A stretch of 64,000 nt of DNA from Oscillospiraceae bacterium (GCA_910574995.1 CAJTCS010000003.1:248001-312000); one strand, 5' to 3'. Positions 52,922-62,022 are shown, counted from the stretch's first letter. Numbers and translations are program-made. The notes: generated by a model not told the origin, from the letters alone.

Positions 52922-53362
52922 TTACCTTCGGCGGTTGGGCATGGCGCCCATACCGGGCTCGCCGCTGATGGCAGGCAGGACGTTGTAGTTGAAGCGGGGG
53001 CGGTCGCCGGGCATGTAGAAATAGACGAAGCGCACAGAGAAGATATCGCATACCAGGAAGTTATTGGCAGGCTCGTCGTACAGGGTGACAAAGCTGCGGC
53101 CTACAAAGTACAGCATCCCTTGCTTGCGTATAATCTCGTTGCTGCCGATGAGGAACTCGATGACGACAAAGTTGCCAATGTTGTCCGCCAAGATAGCCTG
53201 CATAGAGCCCCGCATCTCCTCCGAATCGAAGCTGGGCTGTACGGGGTGGCGGAAATTGTCCATCTCGGCCGCGCCCTCGGCGGTGCCGGCAAAGTCCGTG
53301 CGCCTGCGCAGGCGCTGCATCCCCGGGGAGTTGCAGCCCCGCTCTCTGCTGTTTTCTTCCAT
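52922..53362 (-). CDS. gerQ: GerQ-like spore coat protein
   Basis: A 146-residue soluble protein. The N-terminal ~55 residues are polar and low in structure. The core (about 60-125; DNIGNFVVIEFLIG.., GMLYFVGRSFVTLYDE.., NFLVCDIFSVRFVYFY) resembles the conserved beta-rich domain of GerQ, the coat protein that recruits the cortex-lytic enzyme CwlJ. The CwlJ-like gene lies directly upstream on the same strand, as in the cwlJ-gerQ operons of Bacillus cereus-group species. GGGAGG lies 8 bases before the ATG. The assignment leans on both the motif and the partner. Confidence 0.78.
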   Translation of the reverse strand: MEENSRERGCNSPGMQRLRRRTDFAGTAEGAAEMDNFRHPVQPSFDSEEMRGSMQAILADNIGNFVVIEFLIGSNEIIRKQGMLYFVGRSFVTLYDEPANNFLVCDIFSVRFVYFYMPGDRPRFNYNVLPAISGEPGMGAMPNRRR

Positions 53363-53496
53363 GATGTGTACCTCCCTTTCGGTTTTGGAACCTGTACCGG
53401 TAGGGCGCCTACAGGGCGCAGGGGGTTCTGCTTTGCCCTGTTGGTACGGGTTCCTGGTGGTGGCCGGGGCCCCATGGGGCAGTTCTGAAGCAGGCC

Positions 53497-53931
53497 CTAT
53501 GTCTCCGCATATTGGGCGGTGGGGTTGTAGAAGCAGTGGTCGCCGATGCGGATGACGAACCGGCCCACGGCGGAGGGGAAATTGTCCCGGCAAGTGGGCT
53601 TGAAAGGGTTGAAATACCACAGGGCAAAGCCCAGGTTGGTCAGGCGGTTGCCAGAGATAGCCCAGTCAGCCACCTGGAAATGCACGTCTGTAGGGCGCAT
53701 GTTGTAGATATTCTGCATGTTGTATTGCCCCCCTACCATCTCCATCACACAGGTGAACTGCCGGGGCTGGTACACCACCTGCCGTATGGTATCCAGCCTG
53801 CCATATTCGCCGTAGGTCACCCGCACCCGGTTCATGACCACGCAGGCCACAGCCTGCATGCCGGTCTCCCCTTCCCCTCCGGCTTCGCACTCTACGATGC
53901 GGGCCAGGATCTCCCTGTCAGAAAATGCCAT
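53497..53931 (-). CDS. cwlJ: Spore cortex-lytic hydrolase, CwlJ/SleB catalytic family
   Basis: A 144-residue cell-wall hydrolase made only of the SleB-type catalytic domain. It begins LARIVECEAGGEGETGMQAV, which contains the catalytic Glu, then VVMNRV, and ends with the PSAVGRFVIRIGDHCFYNP strand pair. There is no signal peptide and no peptidoglycan-binding domain, which fits CwlJ (held in the coat by GerQ) rather than SleB (exported). It degrades muramic-lactam cortex during germination. GGGGAGGGG precedes the ATG, and the GerQ-like gene follows 134 bases downstream. Confidence 0.88.
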   Translation of the reverse strand: MAFSDREILARIVECEAGGEGETGMQAVACVVMNRVRVTYGEYGRLDTIRQVVYQPRQFTCVMEMVGGQYNMQNIYNMRPTDVHFQVADWAISGNRLTNLGFALWYFNPFKPTCRDNFPSAVGRFVIRIGDHCFYNPTAQYAET

Positions 53932-54091
53932 GCCGCCGCCCCTCCCCGTTTGATTTTCCGTACGACTATCCCTATGCGCCGGGGGGCTGTTTCATGCATG
54001 TGGATGCGGTGAGGCGGGCATGGGCTGTAAAACGCGGGAACGCCCCCCGGCGGCTGTACCGCTAGGGGGCGTCCTTATGGCCCTGGGCCCA

Positions 54092-54610
54092 TTAGGGGGC
54101 CGGGGCGCTTCCGGAAAGGAGGCGCTCGGCGGCGGCCCGCTTGGCATTGGCTTCGGCGGCCAGGCGAAGGGCCTCCTGGCGTATGTCCTTACCTGCGGCC
54201 AGGCTCTCCGAAAGCTCCTGGCAGGTTTCGTGGACGGCCTGGAGCTGGGCTTCTAGAAAAAGGCTGTACAGCTCTTCCGGGGGCTCCTTCCCAGCCAGAA
54301 GGGCTTTGATGTCTTGGATGGACAGCACCTGCTTCAACGCGCCCACCACCACCAGGGCCGCCAGGTGGCCCCGGCTGTATTTCTTTTTTTCCGGGTGGGG
54401 AAGGACCCCGTTCTTTACATAGTTGTTGATCATCGAGCTGGTAAGCAGCGGCGTGTCCTCTTGGCGCTGGAAGAAAGCCAATTGGTCCGAGAGGTACAAC
54501 AGCACCTGGTCCATGTACAGGGGGATGGCCGGCAGCTGGTCCCAAGAGGGGAGGGAAAGCCCCTGCCCCTGCCCGGCCCAGGCGGCGGCGTCCCGCGGGT
54601 TGTTCTGCAT
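54092..54610 (-). CDS. DUF1836 domain-containing protein
   Basis: A 172-residue predicted cytoplasmic regulator. The conserved core is LTSSMINNYVKNGVL followed by KKKYSRGHLAALVVVGALK, which resembles a MerR-like winged helix that starts DNA binding, and the C-terminal ~60 residues form a probable coiled coil. Family members are common in Clostridia and unstudied. It is divergent from pcrA, with about 160 bases between the starts. Target genes unknown. Confidence 0.85.
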   Translation of the reverse strand: MQNNPRDAAAWAGQGQGLSLPSWDQLPAIPLYMDQVLLYLSDQLAFFQRQEDTPLLTSSMINNYVKNGVLPHPEKKKYSRGHLAALVVVGALKQVLSIQDIKALLAGKEPPEELYSLFLEAQLQAVHETCQELSESLAAGKDIRQEALRLAAEANAKRAAAERLLSGSAPAP

Positions 54611-54695
54611 AGGGTCGCGCCCCTTTCTGAAACGGAATATTCCCTTCCATTATAAAGGATATAGCCGGGATTTTCAAATTTTCTTTCCTGTTCGA

Positions 54696-54724
54696 TTGCC
54701 TTGCCAGCCGGAATCATGTAAAAT
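54696..54724 (+). promoter_or_regulatory. Promoter of pcrA
   Basis: TTGCCT, a 17-base spacer, TAAAAT, about 45 bases before the ATG. Confidence 0.6.
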
Positions 54725-54769
54725 AAGGGATGCATACTGAACTGAAACGTAAAGGAAGGCGTATACCGT

Positions 54770-57136
54770 ATGGAAGTAAACCAAGAAAACGCTGTGGCTT
54801 TGCGCCGCAAGGTTATGGAAAAGGACTTTTCCCGCATGAACCAGCGCCAGCAGGAGGCCGTGTTTGCCGCCCGGGGGCCGGTGCTGGTGCTGGCCGGGGC
54901 GGGCAGCGGGAAGACCACCGTGCTGGTCAACCGTATCGCCAGCCTGGTGCGGTACGGTTGCGCCTATGAAAGCGCGTTCCTCCAGCCAGAGCTGACAGAG
55001 GGGGACCTGGCTGCCTGCCAGGCCTACCTGGAAGGCGCGCCCTTGCCCGAGGAGGTGCGGGCCAGGCTGTCCGTGTCGGCCTGCAGGCCCTGGCGCATTA
55101 TGGCCATCACCTTTACCAACAAGGCCGCCGGGGAATTGAAAGACCGCCTGTGCGCCATGCTGGGAGAGCCTGGCCGGGACGTGTGGGCCTCTACCTTCCA
55201 CGCCAGCTGCGCCCGCATCCTCCGCCGGGACGGGGACAGGCTGGGGTACACGTCCCATTTTACCATTTACGACACCGACGACAGCCGCCGCCTGATGAAG
55301 GAGGTCATGCGGGAGCTGGATATCGGCGAAAAGGCCCTGTCCCACAAGGCCATCCTGGCAGAGATATCCCGGGCAAAGGAACAGCTTGTCCTGCCAAAGG
55401 AATATGAGGTTGCCGCCGAGAAGGACTACCGGTTGAAACAGGTTTCCCGGGCCTACAGCCTGTACCAGCGCCGGCTGGCGGACGCGGACGCCATGGACTT
55501 CGACGACTTGCTGGTAAACGCGGTGCGGCTTTTCCAGAAGGCCCCGGACGTGCTGGAGTATTACCAGGGCCGCTTCCAGTATATCATGGTGGACGAATAC
55601 CAGGATACCAACCACGCACAATATGAATTTGTGAACCTGTTGGCGCGGAAAAGCCGGAACCTGTGCGTGGTGGGCGACGATGACCAGAGCATTTACAAGT
55701 TCCGGGGGGCCACCATTGAAAACATCATGAACTTCGAGCAGGACTTCCCCGGGGCCAAGGTGGTGCGCCTGGAGCAGAACTACCGCTCTACCCAGAACAT
55801 CCTGGACGCGGCCAACGCGGTGATTAAGAACAACACCGAGCGCAAGGGCAAGACCCTGTGGACCGCCGCCGGCCCTGGGGAAAAGCTGGTCCTCCATACG
55901 GCGGAGAACGAGCAGGACGAGGCCGACCGCATCGCTACGGCCATCCTTACCGGGGCGGCGAAGGGCCGGAAGTTTTCCGACTACGCCATCCTGTACCGGA
56001 TGAACTCCCAGTCCCTCACTTTTGAAAGGATGCTGGCCAAACAGGGGGTGCCCCACCGGATCATCGGCGGCACCCGGTTTTTTGACCGCCGGGAGGTGCG
56101 GGACATGATCGCCTACCTCAGCGTGGTCAACAACCCCGGGGATGAGATCCGCCTGCGGCGCATTGTGAACACGCCTAAACGGGGCATTGGGGAAAAAACC
56201 GTGGACGCCGCCGCCCAGATTGGCCAGCAGGTGGGCGAGCCCCTGTACGAGGTGTTCCGCCACGCCGGGGACTACCCCTCCATCGCCCGCTCATCCAAAA
56301 AGCTGGGGCCCTTCGTGGCCTTGATGGACGAGCTGATCGACCAGAACGAAGAAGGGGCCCGCCCCAGCGAGCTGTATGGCATGCTGCTGGAAATGACGGG
56401 CTATGTAGACTTCTTGCGAACGGAAGAGCCGGAAAAGGCCGAGGAACGCGTTGAAAATGTACAAGAGCTCTCCTCCATGCTGCGCCGGTATGAGGAGGAG
56501 GCGGGGGAAGAGGCCAGCTTGTCCGGCTTTTTGGAGGAGGTGGCCTTGTTCACAGACATCGACAACTATGACCAGGGGGCCGACAGCGTGGTGCTGATGA
56601 CCATCCATTCCGCCAAGGGGCTGGAGTTCCCGGTGGTGTTCCTGCCTGGCTGGGAGGAAGGCGTGTTCCCTGGCAACGCGGTGCTATACGACCCCAGCCA
56701 GGTGGAGGAAGAGCGCCGCCTGGCCTATGTGGCCATCACCCGCGCCAAGGAAGAGCTGGCCGTATACCACGCGGAATCCCGCATGCTGTTTGGCTCTACC
56801 AACCGCAACCGTATCTCCCGCTTTGCCCAGGAGATACCGGAAGGGCTCGTCGAGCACACGCGGTCGCGGGAATACCTGCCCCGCCCGGCCAGCCCCACCC
56901 TGCCTACGCTGGGCTCCCGGCCAGCCCCAAAGGCTATGCCGGCCTACCGCCCCCCGGCAAGGCCAGCCCCCGCGGGGACGTTCCGGCCCGGGGACCAGGT
57001 GCGGCACAAGGCCTTCGGCGCGGGGCTGGTGCTTAGCGCCACGCCCATGGCCAACGACACCTTGCTGGAGATTGCCTTTGACAAGGCGGGCACCAAGAAG
57101 CTGATGGCCAACTTTGCCAGGCTGGAAAAGGCGTGA
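54770..57136 (+). CDS. pcrA: DNA 3'-5' helicase PcrA/UvrD family
   Basis: A 788-residue superfamily 1A helicase for DNA repair and rolling-circle replication. Motif I GAGSGKTT (near residue 48), motif Ia ITFTNKAAGELK, motif II MVDEYQDTN, motif III VGDDDQSIYKFRGA, motif IV QNYRST, motif V IHSAKGLEF, motif VI YVAITRAKEEL. A ~45-residue insertion follows motif I (about 62-105), and the C-terminal ~50 residues (FRPGDQVRHKAFGAG) form the Tudor-like fold that binds RNA polymerase in PcrA. Confidence 0.96.
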   Translation: MEVNQENAVALRRKVMEKDFSRMNQRQQEAVFAARGPVLVLAGAGSGKTTVLVNRIASLVRYGCAYESAFLQPELTEGDLAACQAYLEGAPLPEEVRARLSVSACRPWRIMAITFTNKAAGELKDRLCAMLGEPGRDVWASTFHASCARILRRDGDRLGYTSHFTIYDTDDSRRLMKEVMRELDIGEKALSHKAILAEISRAKEQLVLPKEYEVAAEKDYRLKQVSRAYSLYQRRLADADAMDFDDLLVNAVRLFQKAPDVLEYYQGRFQYIMVDEYQDTNHAQYEFVNLLARKSRNLCVVGDDDQSIYKFRGATIENIMNFEQDFPGAKVVRLEQNYRSTQNILDAANAVIKNNTERKGKTLWTAAGPGEKLVLHTAENEQDEADRIATAILTGAAKGRKFSDYAILYRMNSQSLTFERMLAKQGVPHRIIGGTRFFDRREVRDMIAYLSVVNNPGDEIRLRRIVNTPKRGIGEKTVDAAAQIGQQVGEPLYEVFRHAGDYPSIARSSKKLGPFVALMDELIDQNEEGARPSELYGMLLEMTGYVDFLRTEEPEKAEERVENVQELSSMLRRYEEEAGEEASLSGFLEEVALFTDIDNYDQGADSVVLMTIHSAKGLEFPVVFLPGWEEGVFPGNAVLYDPSQVEEERRLAYVAITRAKEELAVYHAESRMLFGSTNRNRISRFAQEIPEGLVEHTRSREYLPRPASPTLPTLGSRPAPKAMPAYRPPARPAPAGTFRPGDQVRHKAFGAGLVLSATPMANDTLLEIAFDKAGTKKLMANFARLEKA

Positions 57137-57256
57137 GCCTGCGGCGCACATAAGGCGTTAAAACTGTGGAAAATACAAAGGAAGGGACGATACCGGGCGT
57201 AAAAGGCCGCTTTTTCATGGCCCTTTGTGCAGAGCCTGTATCGCATGGCGGTTACC

Positions 57257-57676
57257 ATGGGAAAGAAGGGGCGGCTGCTGCTATTATGGGTTTTCCTGGG
57301 GGCCTGCGGCCTGCTGGCCCTTTGGATACGGGCATTCGAGCCCAAACCCTTGGCGTACCGTATGGTAATGAAGGACCAGGAGGCCCTTGCCGCTTTGGCG
57401 GAAGAAGGATTGGAAGCGGGGACCGGGGGGCTTTCCTGGCCCGGTGTGCGCAGCGTGTGCGTTTATGGGGATATGGTAGATTTCAGCTTGCCCAGCTGCT
57501 TTCGGTATGTGGGGTTCTATTTTTCGCCGGAGGACGCCCCCCGGGGCTTCCAGAATACAAGTATGGCCCTGCAGCAGGAGGGGGACGCCTGGACGTGGCG
57601 GGAAGGAAGCGGGGATAACCATTACTATACGGAACGGATATGCCCCCGCTGGTTTTTTTATCAGATGTGGTTTTGA
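57257..57676 (+). CDS. Uncharacterised single-pass membrane protein
   Basis: A 139-residue product with a hydrophobic N-terminus (LLLLWVFLGACGLLALWI) and a polar exterior domain containing four Cys. I do not recognise it. GGCGG lies 5 bases before the chosen ATG, and an in-frame ATG four codons earlier is possible. Two other frames are open across this stretch, so the gene is supported mainly by its plausible membrane-anchor pattern and by the ribosome site of the next gene lying just after its stop. Confidence 0.5.
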   Translation: MGKKGRLLLLWVFLGACGLLALWIRAFEPKPLAYRMVMKDQEALAALAEEGLEAGTGGLSWPGVRSVCVYGDMVDFSLPSCFRYVGFYFSPEDAPRGFQNTSMALQQEGDAWTWREGSGDNHYYTERICPRWFFYQMWF

Positions 57677-57698
57677 CAGGAAAATGGAGGGATGCCCT

Positions 57699-58181
57699 GT
57701 GCTGGAAACATATCACATAAAAGCCCTGCGCCTTATCCTGGAAAAGATCCAGGGGGAGCCGGGGCTTGTTTGGGCTTTGACGGGCAGCGCGTCCTTTGCC
57801 CTGCAGGGGATGGACGTGACGGCCCATGACATCGACATACAGGCTGACAAGGCCGGCGCTTATAAACTGGGGGGGCTGCTTGCCGCATACTGCACAGAGC
57901 CGGTGCGCTTCTGCGGCACGGAGAAGATCCGCTCGCATTTTGGCCGTTTCCAGATAGGCCAGGCAGAGGTGGAGGTTATGGGGGACATACAAAAGCGCCT
58001 GCCGGATGGGGCCTGGGAAGGCCCGCCCCTTCTGGCCCCGCTCACCCGCTTTGTGGATTGGGAGGGCATGCGCTTGCCGGTGCTTTCCCTTGCCTATGAA
58101 GCCAAAGCGTATCGCCTGATGGGGCGGACGGCCCGGGCGGAGGAAATCGAACGGTATATAAAGGGGGAAGACGCGCTGTGA
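57699..58181 (+). CDS. Nucleotidyltransferase-fold protein
   Basis: A 160-residue soluble protein of the MNT/AbiEii-like nucleotidyltransferase superfamily. The fold motif is LTGSASFALQG followed by HDIDIQ with the metal-binding Asp pair; a third acidic residue may be in VEVMGD. The GTG start at 57699 lies 8 bases behind GGAGG, and its stop overlaps the start of the exporter gene (GTGA). Relatives include aminoglycoside 2''-adenylyltransferases and toxin-antitoxin parts; neither role can be inferred here. It is coupled to the exporter pair. Confidence 0.82.
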   Translation: MLETYHIKALRLILEKIQGEPGLVWALTGSASFALQGMDVTAHDIDIQADKAGAYKLGGLLAAYCTEPVRFCGTEKIRSHFGRFQIGQAEVEVMGDIQKRLPDGAWEGPPLLAPLTRFVDWEGMRLPVLSLAYEAKAYRLMGRTARAEEIERYIKGEDAL

Positions 58182-59917
58182 AGAGGCTTTTGCAATATCT
58201 GACGGAATACAAAAAAGAGTGCGTGCTGGGGCCGCTTTTCAAGCTTTTAGAAGCCAGCTTCGAGTTAATGGTGCCCCTGGTGATGGCCGCCGTTATCGAC
58301 AGGGGCATACAAAACCGGGACCAGGGGTATATTGTGTACATGTGCCTAGTACTGGTGGGCCTGGGCGTGGTGGGGCTTGCCTGTTCCATCACCGCCCAGT
58401 ATTTCGCCGCAAAAGCCTCGGTGGGATTCGCAGCCAAGGTGCGCCGCGCCTTGTTCGGGCATATACAAAGCCTGGGCTTCACCCAGTTGGACCAGGTGGG
58501 TGCGTCTACCCTGATCACGCGCATGACCAGCGACCTGAACCAGGTGCAAAACGGCATGAACCTGACCCTGCGGTTGCTGCTGCGTTCGCCCTTTGTAGTA
58601 TTCGGGGCCATGGCAATGGCCTTTACCATCGACTGGCAGGCCGCGCTGGTTTTCGCTGTAGCCATCCCCTTGCTGGCAGCGGTGGTGTTTGGGGTTATGC
58701 TGTGGACCATGCCCCGGTACAAACAGGTGCAGGTCGGGCTGGACAAGGTGCTGGGCGCTGCCCGGGAGAACCTTTCCGGCGTGCGGGTGGTGCGGGCCTT
58801 TGGCCGGGAAGAGGCCGAAACAGAGGCTTTCCAGCGGGACAACAATGCCCTGACACGTTTGCAGGTGTTCGTGGGCCGGGTCTCGGGGCTGATGAACCCA
58901 GTTACGTATATCCTTATCAACCTGGCTACCCTGGTGCTGGTGTGGGCCGGGGGCCTGCGGGTGGAGGCCGGGGCTATCACCCAGGGAGGCGTGGTGGCGC
59001 TGCTGAACTATATGGCCCAGATTTTGGTAGAGCTGGTGAAGCTGGCAAACCTGATCATCAATATCGCCAAGGCGCTGGCCTGCGCCAACCGGGTGGCGGA
59101 CGTGATGGACATAGAGCCTGGCATGTCGGAAAGCCCTGGCGGGGCCGGGGGCAAAGCCCCGGCGGCCGGCGGCCTTTCTGTGGAATTCCAGGACGTGGGC
59201 CTTACGTACAGGGGGGCTGGGGCAGAGTCCCTTTCTGGTATTTCCTTCTCGGCCAAGCCCGGGGAGACCGTGGGCGTTATCGGCGGCACGGGGGCGGGCA
59301 AGTCCAGCCTGGTAAACCTGATCCCCCGGTTTTATGACTGTACCCAAGGGCGGGTGCTGGTAGACGGCCAGGACGTGAAGGATTGGCCTTTGGCGGGCCT
59401 GCGGGCCCAGGTGGGCGTAGTGCCGCAGAAGGCCCAGCTGTTTTCCGGCACCGTGCGGGAGAACCTGCTGTGGGGCAACGGCGGCGCCATCGACCAGGAG
59501 CTGTGGCAGGCCCTGGAGGCCGCCCAGGCTAAAGACTTTGTAGAGCGGAAGCCTGGCGGGCTGGACGAACCTGTGGCACAAGGGGGGCGGAATTTCTCCG
59601 GCGGGCAGCGCCAGCGGCTGACCATTGCCAGGGCGTTGGTACGCAGGCCCAGGGCTTTGCTTTTAGACGACAGCGCCAGCGCCTTAGACTTTGCCACGGA
59701 CGCCCGGCTGCGGCAGGCTATCAGGGCCCTGCCTTATGGGCCCACCGTGTTTATCGTGTCCCAGCGGGCGTCCAGCATCCGGTATGCGGATACCATCGTG
59801 GTGTTGGACGATGGCCGCGCCGTGGGTGTGGGCACCCACGAGGAGCTGCTGGAAGCTTGCGGGGTATACCGGGAAATATGCGAATCGCAAATGGAAAAGG
59901 GGAGGGACGGGCAATGA
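58178..59917 (+). CDS. Heterodimeric ABC exporter subunit (degenerate-site half)
   Basis: A 579-residue half-transporter with an N-terminal six-helix domain and a C-terminal ATPase. Walker A GGTGAGKSS, signature NFSGGQRQR; Walker B ends LLLDDSASALD, with Asp in place of the catalytic Glu; the switch region reads IVSQRAS, with Gln where His is normal. Both replacements mark the degenerate site of an asymmetric exporter. GTG start overlaps the nucleotidyltransferase stop. The partner gene overlaps its own stop by 4 bases. Confidence 0.93.
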   Translation: MKRLLQYLTEYKKECVLGPLFKLLEASFELMVPLVMAAVIDRGIQNRDQGYIVYMCLVLVGLGVVGLACSITAQYFAAKASVGFAAKVRRALFGHIQSLGFTQLDQVGASTLITRMTSDLNQVQNGMNLTLRLLLRSPFVVFGAMAMAFTIDWQAALVFAVAIPLLAAVVFGVMLWTMPRYKQVQVGLDKVLGAARENLSGVRVVRAFGREEAETEAFQRDNNALTRLQVFVGRVSGLMNPVTYILINLATLVLVWAGGLRVEAGAITQGGVVALLNYMAQILVELVKLANLIINIAKALACANRVADVMDIEPGMSESPGGAGGKAPAAGGLSVEFQDVGLTYRGAGAESLSGISFSAKPGETVGVIGGTGAGKSSLVNLIPRFYDCTQGRVLVDGQDVKDWPLAGLRAQVGVVPQKAQLFSGTVRENLLWGNGGAIDQELWQALEAAQAKDFVERKPGGLDEPVAQGGRNFSGGQRQRLTIARALVRRPRALLLDDSASALDFATDARLRQAIRALPYGPTVFIVSQRASSIRYADTIVVLDDGRAVGVGTHEELLEACGVYREICESQMEKGRDGQ

Positions 59918-61677
59918 AAGAGCGGGCACAGAAAGGGACCCTGCGGAAGGTGCTGCGGTATATCCGGCGTTATTGGTTTTTTGTGGCCCTGTCGGTGGCG
60001 TTGGCCGGGGTAACAGTGGCGGGGACCCTGTATATCCCCATCCTCACCGGCGATGCGGTGGACTTGATCGTCTCCCCGGGCCGGGTGGATTTTAGCGGCA
60101 TCTTTTCCCTTTTGCTGCGGGCCGGCGTGGTGGCCGGGCTTGCGGCCGCGGCCCAGTGGGTGATGAACCTGTGCAACAACCACGTCACCTACCAGGTGGT
60201 ACGGGACGTGCGCAACGCGGCCTTTGCAAAACTGCAGGGCCTTCCCTTGTCCTATATGGATTCCCATCCCACAGGGGAGGTGGTCAGCCGGGTCATCGCG
60301 GACGTGGACCAGTTTGCAGACGGCCTGTTGATGGGCTTTACCCAGCTGTTTACAGGCGCCATTACCATTCTGGGGACCCTCCTGTTCATGCTTAGCGTAA
60401 ATGGGGCCATCACCCTGGTGGTGGTGCTTATCACGCCGGTGTCCTTGCTGGTGGCGGCGTTCATCGCCAAAAGGACCTACGCCATGTTCCATTTGCAATC
60501 CCGGGTGCGGGGGGAACAGACCGGTTTTGTAGAGGAAATGATCGAAGGCCAGCGGGTGGTGCAGGCTTTCGGCCAGGAAAAAGCCGCCCAGCAGAAGTTC
60601 GACCGGCTGAACGAGCAGCTGCGGGCCTGTTCCCTGCGGGCCATTTTTTTCTCTTCCATCACCAACCCCTCCACGCGTTTTGTCAATTCCCTGGTATACA
60701 CCGGGGTGGGCATTGCCGGGGCTTTGTCCGTCATTGGCGGCAGGCTGACCGTAGGCCAGCTTTCCTGTTTTTTAAGCTACGCCAACCAGTACACAAAGCC
60801 CTTCAACGAGATATCTGGGGTCGTCACGGAATTGCAGAACGCCCTGGCATGTGCGGGGCGGGTTTTTGCCCTTATTGAGGAAAAGCCCCAGGCGCCGGAC
60901 CCGGTGAACGCCCGCACCCTGCAGGAGGCCGACGGCCTGGTGCAAGCGGAGCATGTGGATTTCTCCTACCGGAGGGGCCAGCGGCTGATCGAGGATTTCA
61001 ACCTGCGGGTCGCGCCCGGCCAGCGGGTGGCCCTGGTGGGGCCCACCGGCTGCGGCAAAACCACCGTCATCAACCTGTTGATGCGGTTTTACGATGTGGA
61101 CGCGGGCTCCATTTCCGTAGACAGGGAGGACATCCGGATGCTGACCCGGAAAAGCCTGCGGAGGAATTTTGGCATGGTGCTGCAGGATACCTGGCTGAAG
61201 CGGGGCACGGTTTTGGAAAATATTTGCTACGGCCGGCCAGAGGCCTCCCGGGAAGAGGCGGTTGCGGCGGCCAAGGCTTGCCATGCCCATAGCTTTATCA
61301 TGCGCCTGCCAAAGGGCTATGACACCGTGATTGGCGGGGATGCGGAAGGCCTGAGCCAAGGCCAGAAGCAGCTGCTGTGTATTGCCCGCGTCATGCTGTG
61401 CCTGCCCCCCATGCTGATTTTGGACGAGGCCACCTCCTCCATCGACACCCGGACAGAGGTGCGCATCCAGCGGGCTTTTCAAAAGCTGATGCAGGGCCGC
61501 ACCAGCTTTATCGTGGCGCACCGGCTCTCCACCATCCGGGACGCGGACGTGATCCTGGTCATGCGGGACGGGCGTATCATGGAACAGGGCCGCCATGAGG
61601 AATTGCTGTTGAAGGGCGGCTTTTACGCAGAGCTGTACAATAGCCAGTTTGCTGTCAGCTATAGTAAACGCACTTGA
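59914..61677 (+). CDS. Heterodimeric ABC exporter subunit (catalytic half)
   Basis: A 587-residue half-transporter. Six membrane segments (about 15-330), Walker A GPTGCGKTT, signature LSQGQKQL, Walker B LILDEATSSID with the catalytic Glu, and switch His IVAHRLS. Its ATG overlaps the previous stop (ATGA). The final residues (YSKRT) and the stop codon are encoded inside a copy of the triple-hairpin repeat, so insertion of that element appears to have rewritten the C-terminus. The hydrophilic tail should not affect transport. Substrate unknown; drug or lipid export is usual. Confidence 0.93.
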   Translation: MKERAQKGTLRKVLRYIRRYWFFVALSVALAGVTVAGTLYIPILTGDAVDLIVSPGRVDFSGIFSLLLRAGVVAGLAAAAQWVMNLCNNHVTYQVVRDVRNAAFAKLQGLPLSYMDSHPTGEVVSRVIADVDQFADGLLMGFTQLFTGAITILGTLLFMLSVNGAITLVVVLITPVSLLVAAFIAKRTYAMFHLQSRVRGEQTGFVEEMIEGQRVVQAFGQEKAAQQKFDRLNEQLRACSLRAIFFSSITNPSTRFVNSLVYTGVGIAGALSVIGGRLTVGQLSCFLSYANQYTKPFNEISGVVTELQNALACAGRVFALIEEKPQAPDPVNARTLQEADGLVQAEHVDFSYRRGQRLIEDFNLRVAPGQRVALVGPTGCGKTTVINLLMRFYDVDAGSISVDREDIRMLTRKSLRRNFGMVLQDTWLKRGTVLENICYGRPEASREEAVAAAKACHAHSFIMRLPKGYDTVIGGDAEGLSQGQKQLLCIARVMLCLPPMLILDEATSSIDTRTEVRIQRAFQKLMQGRTSFIVAHRLSTIRDADVILVMRDGRIMEQGRHEELLLKGGFYAELYNSQFAVSYSKRT

Positions 61678-61763
61678 AAATCGGCATCTACCGATTTTCA
61701 AGCCGGGCGGCAAAGCCGCCCGGTTCAAAAGCAGTATACCTCTTTTGAACCGTGTTAACGATA
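61660..61763 (+). repeat. Triple-hairpin inverted-repeat element, copy 4
   Basis: The best-formed copy, 104 bp. TATAGTAAACGC at the left and TATCGTTAACAC inverted at the right enclose three near-perfect stems: CTTGAAAATCGG/CCGATTTTCAAG, GGGCGGC/GCCGCCC, and GGTTCAAAAG/CTTTTGAACC around GTATAC. It starts within the last codons of the exporter gene, and its TGA (61675-61677) is the gene's stop. Confidence 0.88.
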
Positions 61764-62022
61764 AGGCGTATAGGAAGTTAGGGGGCTGGGGCCTTGGGCC
61801 GTCCAGCCCCCTGTTGCTGAAAGCTTATTTCCGGGAGGAGGTAGAAATAGAAGGGCCGGTATGGTATAATAAGCCTTAGCTATTGGTTTCGATGGGGCTA
61901 TAGCTGTCAAAAGGTTGGATTGTACCGCATTTAAAGAATGGGAAAGCGGCGGGCCCGGCTTTCCCACCGCGCATAGATAGGCGGCGGGAGTGGAACCGGG
62001 GCCGCAAAAGGGATCGATATAC
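61764..62022 (+). promoter_or_regulatory. Intergenic leader of ywlE-rimI-tsaD with extended -10 box
   Basis: A 259-base stretch with no gene I can support. TGGTATAAT at 61862-61870 is an extended -10 box without a good -35. It is the likely promoter for the ywlE-like gene about 150 bases on. Confidence 0.5.

Noticed and set aside
53932-54000. CATAGGGATA upstream of cwlJ as a mother-cell sigma-E/sigma-K promoter
   Set aside because: The -10-like match is imperfect and no -35 element sits at the right distance; sporulation control is likely but not readable here.
57166-57618. A competing plus-strand frame overlapping the 139-residue membrane protein
   Set aside because: Gly/Arg-rich shadow-like composition and no membrane or domain pattern; the other frame has a credible N-terminal helix and a ribosome site.
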